Of a stretch of 53,744 bases of DNA, positions 1 to 7,597 are shown in pieces (positions within the stretch are counted from its first letter, which is position 1; every line of letters begins with the position of its first letter). The notes under the pieces are model-generated. The model did not search any database and was not told the DNA's origin. It saw nothing but the letters and a program-made list of their open reading frames with translations. A program made the translations under genes and the position numbers. Source of the stretch: Acidimicrobiia bacterium (GTDB taxonomy: Bacteria > Actinomycetota > Acidimicrobiia > Spongiisociales > UBA11373). Location: assembly GCA_029263095.1 (NCBI GenBank), contig JAJCYA010000032.1, forward strand, positions 1-53,744, given 5' to 3'.

Positions 1-338
1 CGCGCCACACCATCGGAAACGAACCAAGGAGAACCCCAATGAGATGACCCACCCCCGGCGTCGACCAACCAGCCGACCCGTCGGCGCGCCAGTCGCGCTC
101 CAACAATGACTTGCACCCGGGGATCCCTCACAGATAAGGGGTCCTGAGGGGCTCCAAACCTCCCCTCGGTCCCTGATGAAAGGTGTCGAGCGCAGCATTG
201 CGGTCCATGGTGGCTCCGCCAGGGTCCCGAGCCACCAATCGTTCAGGATTATTCTTGCCGTGGGTGTCCTCGTGGGCCGATCCCGTTCGTAGGGAGGGTG
301 AGCGCGGGAACGGCCCGCACCAACGACGAGGAGCACTC
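1..338. other. Non-coding or unassigned left edge
   Basis: No convincing gene is visible here. All three plus-strand frames close within about 110 bases, so only a short 3' tail of an unseen upstream gene could be present. The minus-strand open frames are antisense shadows with no recognisable product. The stretch probably carries the leader and promoter of the DGPF gene that starts at 339. Its one clear structure is the 9-bp hairpin at 208-237. Confidence 0.4.
208..237. promoter_or_regulatory. Perfect 9-bp inverted repeat upstream of the DGPF/ECF42 pair
   Basis: TGGTGGCTC at 208-216 pairs perfectly with GAGCCACCA at 229-237 around a 12-base loop. The structure lies about 100 bases upstream of the DGPF start. 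No T-run follows it, so it is not a classic terminator. It could be a leader hairpin or an operator. The function is unknown. Confidence 0.4.
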
Positions 339-701
339 ATGAGTCAGTACCTGTTGTCCCTTCATACCGTCCAGGGTCAGAGCCACGGACCCAGCACGCC
401 CGAAGAGGGTCAGGCGTTCATGGAGCGAATCTATGCGCTCGAAGCCGAGATGAAGGAGAGCGGCACGTTTGTCTTCACCGGCGGGCTCCACAGCCCGGAT
501 ACGGCCACAGTCGTCCGTAGGAACGATGGCGACGTGGTTATGACCGACGGGCCGTTCGCGGAGTCGAAGGAGCACATCGGTGGCTTCTACGTCATCAACG
601 CGGACGATCTCGATGCAGCATTGGATTGGGCAGTCAAGGTCGTGGACGCAGTCAACGCTCCGATCGAAGTCCGCCCCTTCCGCGAGAAGCCCGTCGCCTG
701 A
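339..701 (+). CDS. DGPF (YCII-related) domain protein
   Basis: This is a 120-residue protein of the YCII-related/DGPF family, whose signature TDGPFAESKE is visible around residue 70. It has a ferredoxin-like alpha/beta fold and no known reaction. The start was placed at ATG 339 because GAGGAG lies just upstream and the following residues match the usual family N-terminus; an in-frame ATG at 183 would add a 52-residue tail of low quality. The gene ends four bases before an ECF sigma gene. DGPF proteins are the typical neighbours, and in some systems the targets, of ECF42 sigma factors. The pair is therefore probably one transcription unit. Confidence 0.9.
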   Translation: MSQYLLSLHTVQGQSHGPSTPEEGQAFMERIYALEAEMKESGTFVFTGGLHSPDTATVVRRNDGDVVMTDGPFAESKEHIGGFYVINADDLDAALDWAVKVVDAVNAPIEVRPFREKPVA

Positions 702-705
702 GGGC

Positions 706-1995
706 GTGACCCGTATCGTCGCCGCCGGCCGGGAGGCGACCGGCGTTGAGCGCGTGTTCCGTGAGGAGTACGGCCAAGCGGTGGCGACTCTGGTCCGCGT
801 CTTCGGCGATATCACGCTCGCCGAAGACGCCGTCCAGGACGCGTTCGTTGTGGCAAACGATCGGTGGAAGAGCGACGGCATCCCGCCCAATCCGGGGGGA
901 TGGATTGTTACGACCGCACGAAACCGCGCGATCGACGACCTCCGCCGCACGGCCCGCGGCCGGGAGCTCCACGAGCAGCTCGGTTCGGTAGCAGACCCTT
1001 CGCCCGGTTCGGACGAAGATGCTCGGGACAACGATGGACCCGTGAACGACGACCAGCTCCGGCTCATCTTCACCTGCTGCCACCCGGCGTTGCGAACGGA
1101 ACACCGGGTGGCTCTGACCCTGCGGCTGCTGGGTGGGCTGAGTGTGAGTGAGGTGGCCCGTTCGTTCCTGGTGAGCGAGTCGGCGATGGCAAAGCGTCTC
1201 GTGCGAGCCAAGCACAAGATCAAGGCCGCCAAGATCCCCTATCGAATACCAGCAGCAGCCGACCTGCCTGAGCGGCTCCGGTCGGTTCTGTCGGTGGTGT
1301 ACCTCATCTACAACACCGGGGTCGACCACCCGGAACGAGCCGCCCTGCGGAGCGACTCATTCCGGCTCGCTCGCGCTCTCGTCGAATTGATGCCCGACGA
1401 GCCCGAAGCGGCGGGACTGCTCGCATTGATGCTGCTCAACGAGTCGCGGATACCTGCCCGTGCGGCCGAGGGCGACCTGGTACTCCTGCGCGACCAGGAC
1501 CGGACCAAGTGGGATCGCACGATGATCGAAGAGGGACATGCAATCGTGCGCGCCTGCATTCGCCGCGACCAACCGGGCCCCTTCCAACTCCAAGCCGCGA
1601 TCCAAGCAGTGCACTGCGAAGCCGAAACCCTCGAAGCGACGGATTGGCGCCAGATTGTCGCTCTCTACGATCATCTGGCCTCGGTCATGCCCACGCCCAT
1701 AGTTGCTCTCAATCGAGCCATCGCCATCGGCGAGAGCGAGGGCCCCAGTGCCGCGCTCACAGCGCTCGACGCGATCGCATCCGATCTCGACAACTATCAC
1801 CTGATGCACGCAGCCCGCGGCACAACGCTGCGGCGGCTCGGACAGCGGAACTCAGCGAAGACTGCCTACGAACGCGCAGCCCACCTCGCGCCAACGGAGC
1901 CAGTCCGGCGATTCCTCGCTCGGCAGATCGAAGAGTTGGCCGAGGATGAAGCGCCTACTCCGCACCAAGCGGGCGGGTCGACTCAGGAGAGCTGA
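706..1995 (+). CDS. ECF42-group RNA polymerase sigma factor with TPR-like C-terminal extension
   Basis: This 429-residue protein has a sigma-70 region 2 near residues 15-85 (EDAVQDAF, then GGWIVTTARNRAIDDLRR). Region 4 lies near residues 125-180 (LSVSEVARSFLVSESAMAKRLVRAK). A long DUF6596/TPR-like extension follows, with a YLIYNTG motif near residue 200. That layout, together with the DGPF neighbour, defines the ECF42 group, where the extension is needed for activity and no anti-sigma factor is found nearby. GTG 706 was chosen because it lies four bases after the DGPF stop and begins the conserved region. An in-frame ATG at 580 lies inside the DGPF gene and is unlikely. Autoregulation of the pair is likely but is inferred. 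Confidence 0.9.
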   Translation: MTRIVAAGREATGVERVFREEYGQAVATLVRVFGDITLAEDAVQDAFVVANDRWKSDGIPPNPGGWIVTTARNRAIDDLRRTARGRELHEQLGSVADPSPGSDEDARDNDGPVNDDQLRLIFTCCHPALRTEHRVALTLRLLGGLSVSEVARSFLVSESAMAKRLVRAKHKIKAAKIPYRIPAAADLPERLRSVLSVVYLIYNTGVDHPERAALRSDSFRLARALVELMPDEPEAAGLLALMLLNESRIPARAAEGDLVLLRDQDRTKWDRTMIEEGHAIVRACIRRDQPGPFQLQAAIQAVHCEAETLEATDWRQIVALYDHLASVMPTPIVALNRAIAIGESEGPSAALTALDAIASDLDNYHLMHAARGTTLRRLGQRNSAKTAYERAAHLAPTEPVRRFLARQIEELAEDEAPTPHQAGGSTQES

Positions 1996-2110
1996 CGGGA
2001 CTCGACCGTGGATCCTCAGCCGACTCAATCCGGGATCGGTCCATGAGTGGGTACACCCTTGGGAAGGCGAGGTCGGTGTAGCCTTGGCCTGCTGGACCAG
2101 AGGTGGTGCC

Positions 2111-3400
2111 ATGGTCTCCCGAACAGACAGCCAGGGTCGCGAACCGCGTCACGCCGGGTGGGGGTCTGTTGACAAACCCAAGATTCTGCCTGTAACCATC
2201 GACAAGTGGCAGCGCGTGGTGGATATTTTGGCCCGCGTGTGTGAGGTTCCCACGGCACTGATCATGAAGGTCGATCCTCCTGAGATAGAGGCGTTCCTAG
2301 TCAGCAACACGGACGGCAATCCCTACGACGCCGGAGAGAGGGCCAATCTGGACACGGGCCTGTACTGCGAGCACGTCATGACGGAACGCTCCCAACTCCT
2401 GGTGCACGACGCGTCAGAGGACCCGGTCTGGGACCACAACCCCGACATACCTCTCGGGATGACGTTCTATCTGGGCCACCCATTGCTGTGGCCCGACGGA
2501 TTCGTGTTCGGAACGATCTGCGTGCTCGACCACAAGGACAACCCGAACGCTGTGTCGTACGAGAGCCTGCTGGTGGAGTTCAAGCATGTGATTGAGGCCG
2601 ACCTGGAGTCTCTCACCAACGTGGAGGAGCTCCGCACAGCAACCGACGCGCTACAACAACTGAACGAGCAACTCGAGAAGCAGGTTGAGAAACGTACCGA
2701 GCAGCTCGCGCAAAGCAATCGAGAGTTGGAGCAGATGCTGCGGTCCAAGAACGAGTGGATCGCCTCGATCTCCCACGAGCTACGCACTCCCCTGACCTCC
2801 GTGTTGGGCTTCGCACGGGTGCTGCAGGATCCATCGTCGGACCTTTCTGCCGGGGACCGCGCCGAGTTGCGCCAATCAATCGTCAATGAGGGGACGGACC
2901 TCGCCAACATCGTGGATGACCTGCTGGTGGCGGCCAGGGCCGAGACCGAAACACTCTCGGTCGCTCAGGTCACGGTCAATCTGCAGGCCCAGATTGCACA
3001 GGTGTTGGAGGGCGAACGCCCTGAGACCGCCGGGCGGATCAGAGTCACGGGCGATGCCGCGCAAGCTCTGGGCGATCCCGCCCGAGTTCGCCAGATCATT
3101 CGCAACCTCATTTCCAATGTCGTGCGCTACGGAGGCTGCACCGTTCGGATCGAGCTCGGCGGCGACGACACAACTGTCTGGTTGGCAGTCATCGATGATG
3201 GACCCGGAGTGCCCGCCCAAGAACAGCACCGAATCTTTGAGCCATACTGGCAAGCCCATCAGGTACGAGGTCAGCCATCCTCGCTGGGCTTGGGTCTCTC
3301 CGTATCTAGAGATCTTGCCCGCCTCATGGGCGGCGACCTCGTCTACCGACACGAGGACGCTGAGACCAGCTTCGAGCTCTCCCTGCCAAGGACCGACTGA
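2111..3400 (+). CDS. Soluble GAF-domain sensor histidine kinase
   Basis: The protein is 429 residues long with no membrane segment. A GAF domain occupies roughly residues 25-165 and is followed by a coiled coil of about 45 residues rich in Glu, Gln and Lys. The HisKA H-box SISHELRTPL places the phospho-acceptor at His222. A HATPase domain follows, with N-box (IRNLISNVVRYG), G1-type DDGPGVP and SLGLGLSVS. ATG 2111 was chosen because AGAGGTGG lies six bases upstream; the longer frame from 1946 would overlap the sigma gene. No response regulator is adjacent, so this is an orphan cytoplasmic kinase. The input sensed by its GAF domain cannot be told from sequence. Confidence 0.9.
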   Translation: MVSRTDSQGREPRHAGWGSVDKPKILPVTIDKWQRVVDILARVCEVPTALIMKVDPPEIEAFLVSNTDGNPYDAGERANLDTGLYCEHVMTERSQLLVHDASEDPVWDHNPDIPLGMTFYLGHPLLWPDGFVFGTICVLDHKDNPNAVSYESLLVEFKHVIEADLESLTNVEELRTATDALQQLNEQLEKQVEKRTEQLAQSNRELEQMLRSKNEWIASISHELRTPLTSVLGFARVLQDPSSDLSAGDRAELRQSIVNEGTDLANIVDDLLVAARAETETLSVAQVTVNLQAQIAQVLEGERPETAGRIRVTGDAAQALGDPARVRQIIRNLISNVVRYGGCTVRIELGGDDTTVWLAVIDDGPGVPAQEQHRIFEPYWQAHQVRGQPSSLGLGLSVSRDLARLMGGDLVYRHEDAETSFELSLPRTD

Positions 3401-3588
3401 GGGATCGATCCAGAAGTGCTGCGGAGCCTCTGTCCGCCGCTGATCGAGGCCTTTTGACCCTGGCGCCGTCTTGGGTCCGCCGTGACGCTTGGTCGCTGGG
3501 ACCGTGAGCGCCGCTGGCGCGGACTATTGCGCTCGTCGCACCATCGGGAAGGGGAAATGAAGACCGACCTCCAACCTCACCAGAGACC

Positions 3589-4521
3589 ATGACCAACGGT
3601 GATCTCGCCATTGAGGCATCCGGCCTCTCCAGGACGTTCGGCGCCCTCGTTGCAGCGGACGGTGTGGACCTGTCAATCGGACAGGGAGAGCTGTTTTCCC
3701 TGTTGGGACCAAACGGTGCCGGGAAGACCACCACGATCAGGATGCTGTGTTGCCTGCTCAGGCCGACCAGCGGCACAGCCAAGGTCAAAGGTCACGACAT
3801 ACGGACGGATCCGTTGTCGGTAAAGCGGGTCATCGCCATCTCACCACAGGAGACCGCCATCGCGGAGCATCTCAACGCCTGGGAGAACCTGAGCCTGATG
3901 GCACGCCTGCACGGAATGACAAAGCAGGAGACAAAGCAGAGGTCCGGCGAGTTGTTGGAGATGATGTCCCTGACCGGGCGGGCAACGGATCGGGTAAAGA
4001 AGTTCTCTGGGGGAATGAAGCGGCGGCTCAGCATCGCCATGGCGCTCGTATCGAAGCCTCAGGTGCTCTTCCTCGATGAGCCGACCCTCGGCCTCGACCC
4101 TCAATCGCGGCGAGGGTTGTGGGAGCACATCGAGGGGCTCAAGGGCGATACGACGATCGTTCTCACCACCCACTACCTGGAGGAAGCGGATGCGCTCGCC
4201 GATCGGATTGCGGTGATCGATGAAGGCAAGGTGGTCGCGCTGGGAACCTCCGAGGAGTTGAAAGCGGGCGTCCTTGATGCGCAGGTGACAATCGTTGAGG
4301 CGGAGAACCTGACAGATGATGCCGTCGAAGCCCTACGGCAGAGATTCTCCGAAGTGAGGCTGATCGCGGGTGGAGTCGAGATCGGTGACGCAGACGCCAG
4401 CCTCGACGACATCTCGGACTGTCTGCGGCCCAGAGGGGTTGCCATCCAATCCGCGCACCGGAGGCGTGTCACATTGGACGATGTCTTCCTGCAACTCACG
4501 GGGAAGCAGCTAAGAGAATGA
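3589..4521 (+). CDS. ABC transporter ATP-binding protein (DrrA-like exporter)
   Basis: This 310-residue ATPase belongs to the daunorubicin-resistance/ABC-2 exporter class. Walker A GPNGAGKT is at residues 40-47, the signature FSGGMKRRL at 139-147, Walker B LFLDEP at 160-165 and the switch His at 195 in TTHYLEEAD. The C-terminal ~85 residues match the extra domain of DrrA-like proteins. The stop overlaps the permease start as ATGA, so the two are translationally coupled. They should form a small-molecule or lipid exporter, with the substrate unknown. The 188-base gap upstream (3401-3588) shows no gene and is likely the promoter region. Confidence 0.92.
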   Translation: MTNGDLAIEASGLSRTFGALVAADGVDLSIGQGELFSLLGPNGAGKTTTIRMLCCLLRPTSGTAKVKGHDIRTDPLSVKRVIAISPQETAIAEHLNAWENLSLMARLHGMTKQETKQRSGELLEMMSLTGRATDRVKKFSGGMKRRLSIAMALVSKPQVLFLDEPTLGLDPQSRRGLWEHIEGLKGDTTIVLTTHYLEEADALADRIAVIDEGKVVALGTSEELKAGVLDAQVTIVEAENLTDDAVEALRQRFSEVRLIAGGVEIGDADASLDDISDCLRPRGVAIQSAHRRRVTLDDVFLQLTGKQLRE

Positions 4522-5255
4522 CGTCGATGGAGCTGACGAAGAGAAACTTCAAGACGGCCTGGCGAGATCCGCTCTCTCTCGGCATCACGATTGCGCTACC
4601 GGCGGCGTTGTTGGTGGCACTCGAAGCTCTGGGGGGAGCCTTTGGGGAGGGGGAAGCTCCATTCCTCGGCGCGACATTGTTGACACCCGGGATCGCTCTC
4701 TTCGGCTTCGTCATGCTGATGTTCAGCTCGGCGATGATCCTCAGCCGAGACCGGGAAAGTGCCCTGTTCTCGCGCCTGCTGACTGCCCCGCTCAGCTCGA
4801 GCGACTTCGTGGTGGCGTATTCGCTGCCCTATCTGGCGGTGGCGATCATCCAAGGCATCCTGGTCTTCTCGATCGGGGGGTTCCTGGGGCTGGAACTCAA
4901 CGGGAATGCGGGGCTCGTCTTCTTGATCCTGTTCGTCATGTCGATTTGCTATGTCGGGTTGGGGATGGCCTTCGGATCGCTCATGGCAGTCGGGCCGTTG
5001 TCCGGTGCCTACACCGCAATCCTCCTCCTGACCATCTTCGGAGGGGCGTGGATGGACCTCGAGGAGATAGGGGGCGTGTTCCAAGGCGTTGCGAACGCCC
5101 TTCCGTTCGCCCACGCGCTCGATGCAACCAGAGCTGTGATGGCCGACAGAGCCGGCTTTGGTGCAGTTGCCACAGACTTCTACTGGGTTCTTGGATACTC
5201 CCTGGCGGTCGTCTCCTTGGCCGTCGTTGTGTTCAGGCGGAGAATGCTGGAGTAA
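4518..5255 (+). CDS. ABC-2 type transporter permease
   Basis: This 245-residue integral membrane protein shows about six hydrophobic segments and the ABC-2 layout. A short cytoplasmic lead (KRNFKTAWRDPLSLGITI) precedes the first membrane span, and the conserved LSRDRESALFSRLLTAPLSS stretch lies mid-protein. It is the membrane half of the exporter whose ATPase overlaps it by four bases. The N-terminal half-domain is compact compared with 260-300-residue relatives, but all spans appear present. The encoded complex probably extrudes a hydrophobic substrate. Confidence 0.9.
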   Translation: MTSMELTKRNFKTAWRDPLSLGITIALPAALLVALEALGGAFGEGEAPFLGATLLTPGIALFGFVMLMFSSAMILSRDRESALFSRLLTAPLSSSDFVVAYSLPYLAVAIIQGILVFSIGGFLGLELNGNAGLVFLILFVMSICYVGLGMAFGSLMAVGPLSGAYTAILLLTIFGGAWMDLEEIGGVFQGVANALPFAHALDATRAVMADRAGFGAVATDFYWVLGYSLAVVSLAVVVFRRRMLE

Positions 5256-5269
5256 GGAGACAAGCATCC

Positions 5270-5314
5270 ATGATCGCCACAATCCCACTTCGACACAGAG
5301 CACGGTCGGTATGA
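5270..5314 (+). other. Possible 14-codon leader peptide overlapping the next gene
   Basis: A strong ribosome site (AAGGAGA at 5254-5260) sits 9 bases upstream of ATG 5270. That ATG opens a frame of only 14 codons (MIATIPLRHRARSV). Its TGA overlaps the ATG of the reductase gene at 5311 as ATGA. The reductase itself lacks a good ribosome site, so the mini-ORF may deliver ribosomes by reinitiation. Alternatively, a small indel has split an originally longer N-terminus. Confidence 0.35.
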
Positions 5315-5754
5315 GTCGCTTCAACCGATTCATGATGAGAGCGCCCATCGGCCTCTACCGGCTGGGACTCGGGGGCCTTCTAGGCAAACGCTTTCTACTC
5401 CTCGAGCACACCGGTCGTAAGACTGGGCTTCCCCGCCAGACCGTGCTCGAAATAGTCGAGATAGGCGAATCCATGAGCCCGATCGTGGTGAGTGGCTACG
5501 GCGAGCGCTCGGATTGGTACCGCAACGTCATGGCCCATCCAGAGGTGACATTCACACTGGGGCGCAAGCGGGCAATAGCGTCGGCGATACGTCTCGATCA
5601 CACCGAGGCGACGGCCGTCTTCGATCAATATCGCACCGAGCACGCCAAAGCAGCCAAGGTGATCGGCAAGAGGATCGGTGTATCGCTCGTCGACGATCTC
5701 GAGACGGCAGCCGAGAAGCTACCGCTCTTTCGTCTGGTTCCCGAGCAACGGTAA
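5311..5754 (+). CDS. DUF385/nitroreductase-family F420-type oxidoreductase
   Basis: This 147-residue protein belongs to the split-barrel DUF385 family (deazaflavin-dependent nitroreductase, Ddn-like). The family signature LLLEHTGRKTGLPRQTVLEIV appears near residues 28-48 and WYRNVMAHPEVTF near residue 70. Relatives use reduced F420 to reduce quinones or other hydrophobic compounds at the membrane. The longer open frame from 5158 runs inside the permease gene and is rejected. The gene follows the ABC exporter with a 55-base gap and may be co-transcribed. F420 use here is inferred from the family. A second member lies at 26544. Confidence 0.85.
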   Translation: MSRFNRFMMRAPIGLYRLGLGGLLGKRFLLLEHTGRKTGLPRQTVLEIVEIGESMSPIVVSGYGERSDWYRNVMAHPEVTFTLGRKRAIASAIRLDHTEATAVFDQYRTEHAKAAKVIGKRIGVSLVDDLETAAEKLPLFRLVPEQR

Positions 5755-5860
5755 GGAGCCAACGGACCGCGACCGCAGTGTCGACTGACCTCGAGTGCAG
5801 ATCTGGTCAGACCTATCAGTCCCAATCCCGCGAAGCATCACCCGCGCCGGCACCGAATCC

Positions 5861-7282
5861 CTAGATGTCGTAATACAGCATGAACTCCCATGGGTGGGGG
5901 CGCAGCCTCATGGCATCCACCTCAGATGTCCGCTTGTAGGCGATCCAGTCCTTGATCAGGGTCTCGGTAAACACATCCCCGACCAGCAGGAAGTCGTGAT
6001 CGGCCTCTAGTGCATCCAATGCCTCCTCCAACGAGGCCGGTACTGAGGGCACCTGGGTCAGTTCCTCGGGCGGGAGGTCGTACAGATCCTTGTCGACCGG
6101 GGCGCCGGGATCCATCTTGTTGGCAATCCCGTCGAGCCCGGCCATGAGCATCGCCGCAAACGCCAGATACGGGTTTGCCGCCGGATCGGGACAGCGGAAC
6201 TCAATACGGCGCAAAGCGGGTTTGTGGCTGTACACCGGCACCCTGATGGCGGCGGAGCGATTGCGTTGCGAGTACACCAGGTTGACAGGAGCCTCATAGC
6301 CCGGAACGAGCCGCCGGTATGAGTTAGTGGTCGGAGCGGCAAAGGCCAGAATCGCCGGGGCATGCTCGAGCAGGCCCCCCACGTAGTAACGAGCCAGATC
6401 GCTCAAGCCGGCGTATCCAGACTCGTCATAGAACAATGGAACTCCGTCGAGCCAGAGGCTCTGGTGGCTGTGCATCCCGGAGCCGTTGTCCTCGAAGACC
6501 GGCTTGGGCATGAAAGTGACCGTCTTGCCGTACATCAACGCCGTGTTCTTGACGATGTATTTGAACATCGTCACCTTGTCGGCCGTCTCCAGAAGAGGTC
6601 CGTACCGAATATCGATCTCGGCCTGACCTGCGGTACCCACTTCGTGGTGCTGCACTTCGACATCGATACCAGCCTCGATGAGGCGCGCCGACATCTCAGA
6701 GCGCAGATCCTGATAATGGTCCGTAGGTGGGACGGGGAAGTACCCCTCCTTGTAGCGGGGTTTGTAGGCCAGGTTTCCACCCGGCTCTTCGGCGCTCGAG
6801 TTCCAGGCGCCTTCAATGGAATCGACCTCGTAGAAGGCGGAGTTCTGATCCTGATGGAACCGGGCCGAGTCGAATATGTAGAACTCGGCCTCCGGTCCCC
6901 AGTAGGAAGTGTCGGCGATTCCGGTACCGGCCAGGTATGCCTCGGCCTTGCTCGCCACATAGCGAGGATCCTTCTCGTACGGCTGACCCGTGATCGGATC
7001 GCGCACCCAGCAATACAGAATCAATGTGGGACGATCGCGAAACTGATCGTCGACGGCAGTCGACGGATCGGGGATGAGGAGCATGTCCGACTCCTGGATT
7101 TCCTGGAAACCCCTGATGGAGGAGCCGTCAAAGCCGAACCCCTCCTCGAAGGAGGCCTCCGTCAACTGGGTCGCAGGAACCGTGAAGTGCTGCACCTGTC
7201 CGGGTAGATCCACAAAGCGCAGGTCGATGAACTCATAGCCACCGTCGGCTACCAACTTGAGGACGTCACTTGGCGACGACAT
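5861..7282 (-). CDS. glnA: Glutamine synthetase type I (beta subtype)
   Basis: This 473-residue enzyme makes glutamine from glutamate, ammonia and ATP. It is full length for GSI-beta and shows the expected blocks: [16 protein letters not shown], the [20 protein letters not shown] active-site stretch, and NRSAAIRVP. The adenylylation-type Tyr lies in DLYDLP at residue 401, so GlnE-type covalent control is plausible. ATG 7282 has AGAGGAG six bases upstream. It diverges from glnA2 across a 315-base region that carries a four-element GlnR-like operator (7328-7365), located 46-83 bases upstream of this start. Confidence 0.97.
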   Translation of the reverse strand: MSSPSDVLKLVADGGYEFIDLRFVDLPGQVQHFTVPATQLTEASFEEGFGFDGSSIRGFQEIQESDMLLIPDPSTAVDDQFRDRPTLILYCWVRDPITGQPYEKDPRYVASKAEAYLAGTGIADTSYWGPEAEFYIFDSARFHQDQNSAFYEVDSIEGAWNSSAEEPGGNLAYKPRYKEGYFPVPPTDHYQDLRSEMSARLIEAGIDVEVQHHEVGTAGQAEIDIRYGPLLETADKVTMFKYIVKNTALMYGKTVTFMPKPVFEDNGSGMHSHQSLWLDGVPLFYDESGYAGLSDLARYYVGGLLEHAPAILAFAAPTTNSYRRLVPGYEAPVNLVYSQRNRSAAIRVPVYSHKPALRRIEFRCPDPAANPYLAFAAMLMAGLDGIANKMDPGAPVDKDLYDLPPEELTQVPSVPASLEEALDALEADHDFLLVGDVFTETLIKDWIAYKRTSEVDAMRLRPHPWEFMLYYDI

Positions 7283-7311
7283 CTCGCTCCTCTCGTTTCC
7301 GTGATGCAGTC

Positions 7312-7317
7312 TTTGTA
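7312..7317 (-). promoter_or_regulatory. Candidate -10 element of glnA
   Basis: On the minus strand TACAAA lies 30 bases upstream of the glnA ATG, just downstream of the GlnR-like array. No good -35 hexamer is present at the usual distance. The array would cover that position, which fits an activator-dependent promoter. This is a weak motif call made by eye. Confidence 0.25.
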
Positions 7318-7327
7318 TCCCAGGGCC

Positions 7328-7365
7328 GTTTCATACCAGTTGCCGGAGTGTGAACAGTGTGTTTC
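7328..7365 (-). promoter_or_regulatory. GlnR-like operator array between glnA and glnA2
   Basis: Read on the minus strand, four 5-mers (GAAAC, TTCAC, GCAAC, GAAAC) follow each other with exactly six bases between them, an 11-bp period. They occupy 7361-7365, 7350-7354, 7339-7343 and 7328-7332. Actinobacterial GlnR boxes are built from GTnAC and GAAAC half-sites separated by six bases. The array lies 46-83 bases upstream of glnA and 233 bases from glnA2. A GlnR-type gene lies two genes away at 8934. Apart from this array and a weak -10, the 7283-7597 region shows only the glnA2 leader. Confidence 0.72.
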
Positions 7366-7597
7366 GACATCCCGATCGGTCTTCTCACGGGGAGGCAGGC
7401 TCCGTACGATGGTGTGGAGCCTGCTGAACAACACATATCACTCACCTCGAAGACCAGCCATCACCACTCGCTGTGTCCTCGGCTGCGTCAATCCCGCGTG
7501 AGGAGTGCCGAAGCCGAAGTCCTTGCGACTAGCGCGTCTGGCCGCCGATCTGAGCAACTGCGTTACCCAGCAGACTCCCTAGACCCGGAGGTCAAAC

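Noticed and set aside
249-1232. 327-residue minus-strand open frame
   Set aside because: It is antisense to the DGPF and ECF42 genes, which have clear homology, and its Ser/Arg/Thr-rich composition is typical of an antisense shadow in GC-rich DNA.
1946-2110. N-terminal extension of the GAF histidine kinase
   Set aside because: It would overlap the sigma gene; ATG 2111 has a good ribosome site and begins before the GAF domain.
4596-5348. 250-residue minus-strand open frame
   Set aside because: It is antisense to the ABC permease and is rich in His, Asp and Gln, a complement of hydrophobic codons.
6362-7207. 281-residue plus-strand open frame
   Set aside because: It is the antisense of glnA; no ribosome site and no family match.
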